Origin: Neoarius graeffei | Taxonomy: Eukaryota; Chordata; Actinopteri; Siluriformes; Ariidae | Assembly: GCF_027579695.1 (NCBI RefSeq) | Contig: NC_083587.1 | Coordinates: forward strand, 48,753,521 to 48,817,520 | DNA: 64,000 bases | Direction: 5' to 3' | Translations under genes and position numbers: made by a program | The notes under the pieces: generated by a model | Databases searched by the model: none | The model's input: the letters and a program-made list of their open reading frames with translations, nothing else | What the model was told of the DNA's origin: nothing | Part shown: positions 40,001 through 52,198 of the stretch, one piece after another | Layout: the number at the start of each line of letters is the position of its first letter | Position numbering within the stretch: position 1 is the first letter of the stretch

Positions 40001-43000
40001 ACGACTCCAGTTCTAGTCATTATAAGTAACCGGAGGATAAACACTCCACTAACCACACCCACCAACTACTCCTAGCGATTTCGTGACTTCACGCCCCCTT
40101 GCGTTGTGGTGGCGGTGAATAATATCGCGCACGCCTATTACTCCCCGCTCAACGATAAATTACAACTGTCTGCGAAAAGCTATCTGCGAAAGCCTTGTTG
40201 CAAGAGCATGCAGAGGCCTTTACAGAAAACGTTTGACCTCTGTCATTGCCAACAAAGGGTATATAACAAAGTATTGAGATGAACTTTTGTTATTGACCAA
40301 ATACCTATTTTCCACCATAATTTGCAAATAAATTCTTTAAAAATCAGACAATGTGATTTTCTGGGTTTTTTTTTTTCTCATTTTGTCTCTCATAGTTGAG
40401 GTATACCTATGATGAAAATTACAGGCCTCTCTCATCTTTAAGTGGGAGAACTTGCACAATTGGTGACTGACTAAATACTTTTTTGCCCCACTGTATGTAT
40501 GAGTACCAGTAAGTTGTAACCAACTGGAACATCCTTGGCCCCCCACCCATACTTTTTTTTTTTTTTTCCTCTACATGGAACTGATCTGTGTGTGCTACTG
40601 TTTTCTTGCGTATAACTTTCAGCATGTTTTTCTTGAATCTTCTGCCATTTTCTTGTAAATTATATTCAATTTGTAGTGTAATTAGCAACTAATGTCTTGT
40701 GTAATTTGGCCTTTGAAGATCACAAAAATGTGCCTGGAAATAGCTGAGAAGCCATCTCCAGGCATCTCAAGCACCTTCATTGTTCTGGGCCTTTGGCCCA
40801 TCGTTCGACCAGGCTGAAATTTGGACAGACAGACAACATTTCAGACTTGTCTGTCCTGTGACAGTCTGCTTAAAATTCCTTGTTTCCCACAGTGGTGACC
40901 TATTATATCACAATATGGTTATTATTTCGTTATATTGCTCAGACCTAATCTGGATCGAAACCTGGATTTCTTAAAGATGCTTTGTGACCATGTCTATTGT
41001 TAAGCACTCTACAGATAAATTTGTCACATTATAATGTAATTGTGTTGCTCAGCCGTAAGTCCTAAGTGTTGAAATCGGTAGGTTGATCAAAATGATTTCT
41101 ACATTTAGAGGAGGAGCAGCGCTTGGCCCTGTGCTCTACTCTGACTGAGATTCTGGTGTCGGCCTGCTTTGGCAAGACCCACAACTTCTGCCTGGCCACC
41201 TGGGCTCACTCCAAATCCACAGACGAGAACAGGGACATCACTGAAGACCACACAGAACCGGAATCCAGTCAGAACACACACACCCAGCAGCAGCAGCCCA
41301 GTGAGAGTCTGAGTCTTTTGATATTTATGATTTTACAACCCCGATTCAAAAAAAAAAAAAATTGGGGATGCTGTGTGAAAACATAAATGAAACGGAGTGC
41401 AGTGATTTGCAAATCCTTATCGATCTATATTCAGTGGAATACAATGCAAAGACATGATATTTGATGTTCAAACTGAAACTTTCTTGTTTTTGCCAATATA
41501 CTGTATACTCATTCTGAATTTGAGGCCTGCAACACGTTCTGAAAAAGTTAGGATGGGGTAAGAGAAGACTGGAAAAGTTGTAGAATGCTCAAAAAACACC
41601 TGTTTGGAACATTCTACAGGTAAACGGGTTGATTGGTAATTGGAAAGGCTCAGTCGTTCACAAGCAAGGATGGGGTGAGGTTCATCACTTTGTGAAGAAC
41701 TCCGTGGGCAAATAGTCCAACAGTTTCAGAACAACCTTTTGTTCTTAGAACTGTAAGGAATTTCAGTACTTCACCATCGACATTCCATAATATCAAAAGA
41801 TTCTGAGAATCCAGAGTGAGAAATAATCTGCACATAAGGGGCAAGGTTGAAAACCAACACTGAACGCCTGTGACCTTTGATCCCTCAGGCAGCACTGCTT
41901 TAAAAACTGATACATGGGTTCGGTAAAGAGTAAAAGGTTCATCCAGATTGTTACCAGCACAAAGTTCAAAAGCCAGCATCTGTGTTGGCATGGGGGTGTG
42001 TTGGTACCCATGGCATGGGTAACTTGCACATCTGTGAGGGCACCATTAATTCTGAAAGGTACATACAGGTTTTGGAGCAACGTATGCTGCCATCCAGACA
42101 ACGTCTTTTTCAGGAACCTCCCTGTTTATTCCAGCAAGACAATGCCAAGCCACATTCTGCATGTGTTACAACAGCATGGCTTCATAGTATAAGAGTGCAG
42201 GTGCTAAACTGGCCTGCTTGCCTCCCATTGAAAATACATGGCGTGTTATGAAGTGCAAAATACGACAGTGGAGACCCCGGATTGTTAAGCAACTGAAGTC
42301 GTATATCAAGCAAGAATGGGGAAAGAATTTCAGTTTCAAAACTTGAGCACTTGGTGTCCTCAGTTCCCAAACACTGAATAAGTGTTGTTAAAAGAAAAGG
42401 TGATGTACCAGTAACACGGTGGTAAACATGCCCCGTCCCAACTTTTCTTGGAACTTTACTTTTACTTTGCATGCATTTAGCAGGCGCTCTTATCCAGAGC
42501 GACGTACGACGTACCCAGAGCAGCCTGAGGAGCAGTTGGGGGTTAGGTGTCTTGCTCAAGGGCACTTCAGCCATTCCTGCTGGTCCAGGAAATTGAACTG
42601 GTGACCTTCTCTAACCTTTATGCCATGGCTTCCTTACAACGTGTTGCAGGCATCAAATTTAGGATGAGTGTATATTTATGCAAAAAAACAGTAGTTTGGG
42701 GGTGTCGTGGCTCAGGTGGATAAGGCGCCATACCATAAATCCGGGGACCCGGGTTCGATTCCGACCCGAGGTCATTTCCCGATCCCTCCCCGTCTCTCTC
42801 TCCCGCTCATTTCCTGTCTCTACACTGTCCTATCCAGTAAAGGTGAAAAAAGCCCCCAAAAAAACTTAAAAAAAAAAAAATAGTTTCAGTTTGAACATTA
42901 AAAATCCTGTCTTTGTATTTAATTGAATACAGATTTGCAAATACTTTTCAATCATTGCACTCTGTTTTTATTTACATTTTACAAAGCATTCCAACTTTTA

Positions 43001-46000
43001 TGGAATCGGGGTTGCAGTATTGGGTTCTGTATCAAATTATTTGGTCCTACTTGTTCAAAATGTGTATAAAAATATCAGAAACCTGTCATATTGTTCATTT
43101 GTGTCCACTCTCACTGTAAAATTATTACTGTTAAGCTTTGTACTGCGTGGCAGAAAAAAGGACACTTAACATGGCCTGAGAGAGATGTGATTTGATTCCA
43201 CGTGTTGACATCGTTCCTTTTGAAACACGGTCATTGAGGGAGAAGATACCATTTAAAATACACCAATAGCTGTGAATTTCAAGAGTTTGTTTGTTTGTTT
43301 TTTTTGTTTGTTTGTTTTCAGCGATGTAGGATTACAACTTCCCAATTTGTCAGTTGTGAATTTGATGTGTGAAGCCTCTTGCTCCCCTTCACAGTTGAAA
43401 TTCTGCTCTTCCTCATATTGTACATAATTCAGACCAGCCACGTTTGAGAACATGGGCACATTGGTAATGAAATTATCATATGCTAAAACAAATGCTGGGG
43501 TCTGCTTATAGATGCAATTGAGAAGGAAGTGTGAGCTGTAAAGACGGAGTAAAGCACAATTTTTATTAAAATTTGCATAATTTTCAGAGTGAAACTAATT
43601 TTGTGTTTCACGCATTTAATTATCGATATAATAAGAGGCAAAGTTTGTTTGTCTTGAGCTAACGTCGCCGTTTCTCGACGGATTTTCACCAAATTTGGCA
43701 AGTAGGTCTGGGGATGACCCGGAATTTTGCAGATATAAACAATTCATGCACGGGCCCCAGGAAGGTCCCTGGGGGGCACGACATCCACCCATCCCCTCCC
43801 TTAACGCCTTTCATATTACATTTATCAACACAAACTTTCGACAGATCTTCACTAAACTTGGCACATAGGTACAGGAGATGGCCACAATTTGGCAGAACTC
43901 AGAAATTCCATATTTGGGTCCCCGGTGGGCCCCTGGGTGGTGGATGTTTGGATTTTTGTTTGTCTTAGGTTATCACTACAGTAGTTCTCGACAGATCTTC
44001 ACCAAATTTGACATGGAAGTCTGGGGGCAACCCAGATTTTTGCAAAAGCCGGGTAACGCCGGGTAACGCCGGGTAACCTGCTAGTAAATATATAATCTTT
44101 AAAACCTAGTGAAAGAAGCCTGGTCTGAAATCCTTAATCCTAATGTACTCCGGTTCTGTGCACGTTCTATAGGTTCTCTGGCTCTGTAGTATAATTCTTG
44201 ATAGTTTGTTGAATGTGTTTTTGATGTGTTTGTGTATGTAGCTGCTTTGGCTGCTGAGGAGCTTGGCTTTGAGCGGTTTCACAGCATGGTACAGTAAGTG
44301 CACACTGTTAACTCTATTAAAAACACACACTGCAAAAGTTGCACACTTGCAAGAACAATCCACAAGAACAACTTGCTTATTAATCGTACACCATAATTAA
44401 CACGTGCTGTTCAATGATGTCCAACATTCCATTAATGTTAAAGGAAAACTCCAGGAATTTTTAACCCTGGCCTTCTTTTCCCATCTCTTTGGGCCCTGTA
44501 GGGCAGTGTTTCCCAACCACTGTGCCGCGGCACATTAGTGTGCCGTGAGAGATCATCAGGTGTACCGTGGGACTTTATCCAATTTCACTTAATTGTTCCA
44601 AAAATTATTTATTTACTGCAAATAATTTGTCTTCGTTTGTCTATGCCAGCGACGTATAGTGACCGGAAGAACAATTAAATACTCTTCCAATAGATGGCAG
44701 CAGGTAGCTAATTAACCTGTGTATCTATCTGTTGCCATTCAAACAATAGAATTAGTAATGCTTCGGGTGTGACAGCAGTGATGGCGATAGCAGGGATGAG
44801 TTTTCCGCTTTTCGGCGGATTTCCGCTTTTTCTGAGTAAAAATCGACCTTTTTATATTATGCCTAATCCGTTGAGATTTTTTTTTTTTCATTTATTGAGG
44901 GGGGTTGGGGTATGTTCCTTCGTGATACTCACTCAAGCGTAATTCATTCCTACGACGATGTTACATGTTTACATTTTTGCCATCTTTAGTCTCGCTAAGT
45001 CTCGTGGTAGAATACGTGTTATCTACAATGTAATTGGCCAAAACATCGATGGCTATCATGCTCTCGCCAATCATAACAGTTCTTACAAAAGAGAGGACTG
45101 ACAAGCTTTTGTCTTTGGCCAAAAAGCTGAAGAAGTCGAAATGATCAAATGAAAATGAGAAGTGACTGCGAACTATAATTGTATAAAGTGTACATAGACA
45201 TTATCCCATAAACTTAGCATTCGTTTGATTTAATACATTGAACATGTATACGATAGTCAGTCAGTAAATCTGAATTAATGCTGACAGTTTTGAAAACTTA
45301 AATATTTCAAAAGACTTTTTGAAGAAATCATATGCAAGTAATGAGAACATCGGGAGAAAAGGTCAGTCACCCGAAGAAATTTTATTTAATATATGAAGAT
45401 TTTGATAATTAATAGAACTTAAGTTTAATGTGAATTTAGTTTGTCATTTTTGTTGATCATAAATTATAACCATACCCTTGAATGTAGAATGTGATTTTAT
45501 TTTGAATTCAAACAATACTCCTATTGATTTGAAACATGTTTTCATGTAAATATATAAAAAAGATAACAGATTTTTTTTATCTACTACAGCTCAGATTGCA
45601 GGAAAAGTGGTTTTGTAAGGCCTTATTTTTCAAAATTTTCCTGGGGGGTATATTTTTGTTTGGTGGTGTGCCGTGGGATTTTTCAAATGTAAAATATGTG
45701 CCGGGAAACACTGTTGTAGGGATCAGACACTTAAGGCCCAGTCCGACAATACCTATAGACCCTTTTCAGTCACGTGACCTTCGTAAACGCGACCACCATT
45801 TTGGACATGTAGCGGACTTCGGCTCGAATTGGTTTGAATGCGAGGAAGGCGACAAACTGAGAACATACAAGAAAAAGGAGCGAGATGCAGAAAACACCTT
45901 CGCTATCCAGCGACGTAGGGCATTTACAGGGCGAGCAGAGGGAGAAATAACAGTAACGACACATTAGCAACGCCGTACAGAAATAACAGTTTATGGCACA

Positions 46001-49000
46001 GACCCTTTCGGTTCTCGCTCATCTAGCTGCTACAATGACTGCTTAGACTGCAACAATAATACTTAACACACATTTAAGTATCCGTCGTAAAGACGTGAAA
46101 CTCGTCGAGTGACGAGTGTGTTCATTGATAAGCTAACACAATCTAAAAGTAGACATACCATCACACTGCCCTGGTGCTGTGTACAGTTTACCTTCTATGG
46201 TTTGTGCACTCACTAGTTGCCATTACTTTCTCCAACCGTTGTTACAGATTACAGGGAACGGCCTGGATTTAAGAGACAAATACATGTTCCTCTTATTTTG
46301 AACACTTATTTGTAGGCAGTGCTTAATTTGTAAAGTGGGAGGTCCCGGAGCGCAGAGGATGAGCGGCTCCGGTGCGGAAGAGGAGAGGAGAGGGGCGCGT
46401 CGCTGCGCTTCTGGGCATGTTTTGTAATAACACTGCAAATTAAGTTCATCTGCAGATATTTTGTGGATGTCGTTTCATGAGAGAAATCACCAACAAGACA
46501 GATATCAAAATCAGACATTAACACTAAATAAACTTGCATTTTTTTTTTATTTTATTATTATTATTATTATTATTATTTTTTTTTTTTTTTTTTGTTGTTG
46601 TTTTGTTACATAGTCAAAAGAGGTGTCGGATCACCGGATCCAGTGTAAACAGCTGCCGGAGCCAACGCCCGAGGTTCCGGAGCGCGCTCCGGCTTGCTCC
46701 CCCTCAAATTAAGCGCTGTTTGTAGGACACTGCCTCTGATCTGTCCTACAGTCTACCAACAGCAAAGGAACACAACGCGAGCTAATGTCGTTAGCTAATA
46801 GCTACTACAGAAGAACAAAGAGGTTACAATGGGTTATTTTAGCCTATTTGGTTACACACTCGCCGCCACAGAATGTTAACAGCAGTGTAATGCCTTTTCT
46901 GGCTAATTTTATTCGTCTTACCTCCAACAAAGTGGTCACTACACAAGCGTTGGTATGCTGCTATCCATCTTCTCCGTCGGTCAGCATCTACCGGGATCCG
47001 ATAAAATGATAACCCTTGCCTTGTTTGTTGATGGTTACTACATCCAGGTGCACAACAATATAGTGGCATGATGGAAGTCTTGCTGAAAATAAACACTTTC
47101 TTTGCTGCCGTTCCTCAGTGTTGGCTGTGGTAAACTACTGGTAGTACACGTCCAAAATGGCGGCCACGTTTGTCGTGACGTCACGTGAAAAGGGTCCATA
47201 ACGATAACTATCAATAAATCAGTCCCCTGCAGGTTATGTGGTTGGTGGTCACACCAGACTGATAACGATACCTATGGACCCTTTTCACGTGAAGTCACGA
47301 CAAACGCGGCCGCCGTTTTGGACATGTACTACCAGTAGTTTACCACAGCCAGCATTGAGGAACGGCAGCAAAGAAAGTGTTTATTTTCAGCAAGACTTCC
47401 ATCATGCCACTATATTGTTGTGCACCTGGATGTAGTAACCATCAACAAACCAGGCAAGGTTTATCATTTTATCGGATCCCGGTAGATGCTGACCGACGGA
47501 GAAGATGGATAGCGGCATACCAACGCTTGTGAAGTGACCACTTTGTTGGAGGTAAGACGAATAAAATTAGCCAGAAAAGGCATTACATTGCTGTTAACAT
47601 TCCATTATAGTTTACTGTAATTATGATCTGGCAGCTATTTACACCGGATCCAGTGTAAATAGCCGCCGGAGCCAACGTCCGAGGTTCCGGAGCGCGCTAG
47701 CTCGCGGCTGGCCGGAGCACGCTCCAGCAAGCTCGGACGTTGGCTCCGGCAGCTATTTACACTGGATCCGGTGTAAATAGCTGCCAGATCATAATTACAG
47801 TAAACTAGTAAATACAGTTTTCTGCATCTCGCTCCTTTTTCTTTTATGTTTGTCGCCTTCCTCGCATTCAAACCGATTCGAGCCGAAGTCCACTACATGT
47901 CCAAAATGGCGGTCACGTTTACAAAGGTCACGTGACTGAAAAGGGTCTATAGCCCAGGCCTGGGTTTATCCGTATCAATGAGATTGCTTCTGGAGCAATC
48001 CGATAAAACATCTGACCAATCAGGTAAACCAGTCAGGTCTGAGCATGTGCTATTTTCCCCAGACATCTTTGCTGTCACTGTCAGCCATCATGTGCTGCTG
48101 AGTACACTGAATGTGCACACAAACAGCATATGACCGCTACATTTTCCCATGAAAAACCAGCAATCACGTACATTTATTTCCCTGAGCGGCAGGACCAACC
48201 GATATTATAGTCAGGATTATAGTTGTGGTGTGACTGTTCCAGACTGGAACTAAATTCAGGCAGAGGTATCGGCATGGTTGTAGTTATAGTTATCAGTGTT
48301 GTGGGACCAGGCCCGAATTATGAACCTGTCAGTGGCGCAAACGAGCAGCTTACTTTGACACGGGTTTTTGTGCTGTAGGATTCAGGCTTGTAGTACTCGA
48401 GTCCGACTCGCGCCCTAATTTTAAGGACTTGTGACTCAACTTGGACTTGAGCACTGATGACTCGGACTCGTGCATTAACTGCATTCGGACTCATAAATTG
48501 GAGGCGAGGACTTGGATTTTTTTCTTTTTTTTTGTAACATGCCATAATAATTTGGCATAAGATATTTATATCTACATTCATTTTTGTACTAATTTTGTGC
48601 AAGAGTGTCACACCTGTGCACCGTGCATCAGATAGACTCTCGGGCGCGCTCCGGACAGCGCGTGCGCCAAGCGGACTCTCGCACACACATGCACGCACCA
48701 TAAATGACTTATACCTGCACAGGATTAAGGCACAATCAGCGCGCCTGTATAAAAACTGTGAACAAACACTTAGTTGCGTTGCTGACACATTACCGAGCCT
48801 TATTTCCTTGTTTGGTTTCCTGATCCCTGATTTCCTGTTTCTCGTCTTTGGTTCTGCTGAGTCTACGATAGCCTGTTTGTGTCTCGCTCGACCTATTGCC
48901 CGTTTTACGATTTTGCCTGCCGTTCTGGATTGTTTACCGTCTTTACTTGTATTAATAAACACACCTTCTGCACTTACATCCGTCTCCCAACCATCTCTGA

Positions 49001-52000
49001 CAGAATACTTCACACTCCCTGATAAAGAGAAGTACATTCACCTGTTCATACGTCATGTTCAGGAACAAACTAAAGTTAATGGCGCTGAAACAGACACCGT
49101 CAAATGGTGTGATTGAGGTCTTGGACTCGACTCGGATCAATAGTGGACTCGATTCGGACTCAATTTTTTTTTTTTAATGATTTGGACTTGACTCGGACTT
49201 GAACACTGGGGACTCGAGACTGGACTTGGACTTGAGGTTTAGTGACTCGACTACAACACTGACAGATTTCATTTTGCATAGCCATTTTGCAGTTGTCAGT
49301 GAAAATGAACATTCTCAATACTGGACGGATTTCAGTTTAATTTTGTCTTTGGTAAATATTTGCAACAAAAGGGATGGAAAAATTGGGCCCAGGTTAAATA
49401 ATTCTCGAGTTTTCATTTAAATGTAATTACAAATGGGTAACATACTTTTTTTTTTTTTTATAAATAAAATGTTAGCGTTATAAATTGCAGTGGTGTCAGA
49501 GGAATAGAACATTCTGACATGCTGTTTTCAAAAATGATTAACTTGTATATGGTATATGTACACTCGGTCATGTTTTATTCCTTCCATGGAAAGAAAAAAA
49601 TAAAGCAGTAGTTCAAACCTTCCTACATTTCCAGGTGTGGGTGTGCGTGTGCTCGTATCTCCTGGATCAATGGTGGATTTTAAAAAAAGCAAAAGGAAAA
49701 TCATAACCACGAGGTGTATGTTCTCACTGTGACGGTATTTTATTAATCTTGTATATTTTGTTTGTTCATAGTAAAAGGACACTAAAGACTGTTGCTGAGC
49801 TAAAGGAGATTATACCATCATTGTATGACACTTGGAAGAATAAATTTGGTGTCTTGCTCTTCCTGTATTCTGTAATACTTACGAAGGTAGGACTGAACTC
49901 ACTCAATTTCTAATTTCTATGCATGTTTGTTTTTGTATTTTTTCCTGTTTTTGATTAGGATTGTGTTGTATACAGTGTACCATATGTCACCGGTTTGTGT
50001 GTGTATGTACTAATGTTGGCTTATTTTCTTTTAATTTCAGGGTATTGAGAACATAAAGAATGAGATAGAGGACACTTCAGAGCCACTTATCGACCCTGTG
50101 TATGGCCATGGAAGGTATGATGTGTGATGTCGGATCATTGACAGCCGTCATCTGAATCATTGTCAATTTTCACAAAAAGTAATCATATGCAATGAGTATG
50201 TCCACTAGGGGGCAGGAAAGAATCGTACACTTTGGTGCCTGTTACCCCTTTTCCACCAAATCAGTTCCAGGGCTGGTTCGGGGCCAGTGCTGGTGCTGGT
50301 TCACAACTCGTTCACCTTGCGAGCCAGCTGAGAACCAGTTTGCTTTTCCATAGCTCGCGGTGCTAAGGGAAGCCACGTCATTACGTCGCTGTATATGTCA
50401 GTTACGTCGTTGTATACGTCAGTTACGTCGCTACGTTTGCATAAACCTTGGCGCGAATATCGAAGCAAAAACCACGCGGAAGAAGCAGCAGCGGCAACAA
50501 CAACAATAATAATGGATGACTTCGCGTTTGTACAGCTGCTGCTTCTCGTCGCTTACAAATGGCGATCTTTCGCAGTCTTGTTATTGTTGTTGGTCTTAAC
50601 AACTCCGCCCCCCCGCTGACGTAAGCGGTTCTTTCCTCTGGCCCAGCAGAGAGTCGGTGCTAGCCTGGAACTGGTTTTTCTGGCCGCAAAGCCAGTTCTT
50701 TGTCAGTGGAAACAGAAAACCCGGTTCCAAACTAAGCACTGGCCCCGAACCAGCCCTGGAACTGCTTTGGTGGAAAAGGGGCATGAAGTAGTGCAGCAGA
50801 AAAGCATTCACGCCATCATCCAGAGATCACAAGTTCAAATCTCGATGTCACAGGAGCCCGTGCTCTCAGGCAGGGGTGGCACACTTTCTCTGTCAATTAC
50901 AATCATGGTCTCAAGCATGTGGAAAAGATTCTATGCCCTCCAGCATCACATGTTGTCTGAGAGAGGAGAGCTGTCCGGTGGGTGGGAACTGGAAATGACT
51001 AAATTAGAAAAAAAAAAAACACTTGTACTTCAATGAAGAAAAGAACACAGAAGAAGTAAACTTACGACTGGCTTCTAAGTTACTACTACAGTGCTAAAGG
51101 TGACCAGATTGATCAGAATTTTCAGTTTTGTCCACAGAAGAAGATAAATCAAAGACAAGGGCAGAAACAACTCCTTGATGAGAGATCAGAGTGGATAGAC
51201 TGGCTTGAGCTGGAACGCTATGACAACAGTACATTCATGGTATTTAGCAGACGCTCTTATCCAGAGTGACGTACAACGTACACAGAGTCGCCTCGGGAGC
51301 AGTTAGGGGTTAGGTGCCTTGATCAAGGGCACTCCAGCCATTCCTTCTGGTCCAGGGAATCGACCTGGCAATCTTTTTGTCCCAAAGCTTAGGCCATAGC
51401 CACTCTTTACAACCACGTTGAGCAGAAAAGCATCTCAAAGCACAGCAGTTGAACCTTGAGGCAGACGGGGTAGCAGAATACCACATGAGATTCCACTCCT
51501 GTCAGCCAAGAACATTTATCCTGAAGCTTCAGTGCAGAGACTCATCAAAACTGGACAGTTGAAAGTTAGAAACCTGTTGCTCATCCATCTATCCATCCAG
51601 CCATTATCTATACTGCTAGCTGTCAGGGTCATGGGGGGAATTTTGAGCCAATCCCAACTGCATTTGTGAGAGGACCTGACCTGAGTTGCCCAGCGCTGTG
51701 TGTTTTTTATTTTTTTTTTTTTTTTAAATTCATTCATTTTTATTAGCTCATCCAGCCACAGGCCAGGCCAGATGAGCTTAGGCGATCACGCGTCGTCTGT
51801 CCACAATTTACAAAAATCGCTACTCCTTCTACAGGATTTCGATCAAACTCACATACAATGTTCCCCAGGTGGGTGTGCATTAAAGTTGTCAAGATGGTGC
51901 CACCACCTGTCATATTTATGATTTTATGGGCATCTTGGCCGGTATGAGCTACAGCCTCATTGAGGCTATGTTTTAAAAAATCTGTTCTCATATTTAACAT

Positions 52001-52149
52001 GAAGTTTTTCATAATTTTTCATTCATATCAGTGGCAGTGAAGAAAACTGATGTTCTGTCTGCTACTGAGAGTAATCAGTGATTTTTAGCTTCTTTTTTAG
52101 TTCTTAGGTGTTTTTTTTTTTAAAGTTGCAGTGAATAACACAGTGGTCC

Positions 52150-52198
<49 letters not shown>

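Larger units (their letters stand above)
38955..40219. mobile_element. Composite Harbinger block carrying intron-1-like DNA
   Basis: TTA on both sides (38952-38954, 40220-40222) and AGGCC..GGCCT ends. It consists of a left-half MITE (38955-39122), a hairpin (39123-39350), about 365 bp that matches 16296-16646 of intron 1 including a fragment of the old Tc1 scaffold, and a complete MITE (39716-40219). See finding. Confidence 0.75.
37622..40493 (+). mobile_element. Tc1 transposon, interrupted near its 3' end
   Basis: Ends CAGTGGGGCAAAAATGTATT and complement at 40474-40493, with TA on each side (37620-37621, 40494-40495). Its single insertion is the 38955-40219 block. Confidence 0.92.
41334..43018 (+). 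mobile_element. Tc1/IS630-type element with decayed transposase and two SINEs
   Basis: Left end ACAACCCCGATTCAAAAA with TTTGCAAATCCTTATC (41407) and right end complement (ATTTGCAAATACTTTTCAAT at 42932, CGGGGTTG at 43008). Inside, CAAGACAATGCCAAGCCACA (42134; QQDNAKPH) and AACTGGCCTGC (WPA) are the second-Asp and pre-Glu boxes of an IS630/Tc1 DDE transposase; other parts read in several frames. Insertions: 42461-42640 and 42700-42882. Confidence 0.7.
45757..47202 (-). mobile_element. THAP-type DNA element, copy 1
   Basis: Left end GACCCTTTTCAGTCACGTGA, right end complement GGACCCTTTTCACGTGACGT. Minus-strand THAP relic at 47066-46920. It hosts a 402-bp hAT at 46317-46718 and a T-rich run (46540-46592). 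Confidence 0.6.
47273..47951 (+). mobile_element. THAP-type DNA element, copy 2 (inverted to copy 1)
   Basis: Starts GGACCCTTTTCACGTGAAGT and ends complement GACCCTTTTCAGTCACGTGA. It has the THAP exon at 47404 in the opposite orientation to copy 1 and a 197-bp palindrome at 47608-47804. Confidence 0.6.
45734..48313. mobile_element. Outer MITE enclosing two THAP-type elements
   Basis: Ends GGCCCAGTCCGACAATAC and complement GGCCTGGTCCCACAACAC. Spacer sequence of the same type (ATAACGATAACTATC) lies at 47203-47272 between the two inserted elements. The outer boundaries are by eye and moderately sure. Confidence 0.45.

Noticed and set aside
43655..44092. CRISPR-like array
   Set aside because: The repeats are long, diverged and eukaryotic in context.
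48595..49116. 173-codon frame as a new gene
   Set aside because: It reads through an LTR-like fragment with AATAAA inside a MITE; composition is not protein-like.
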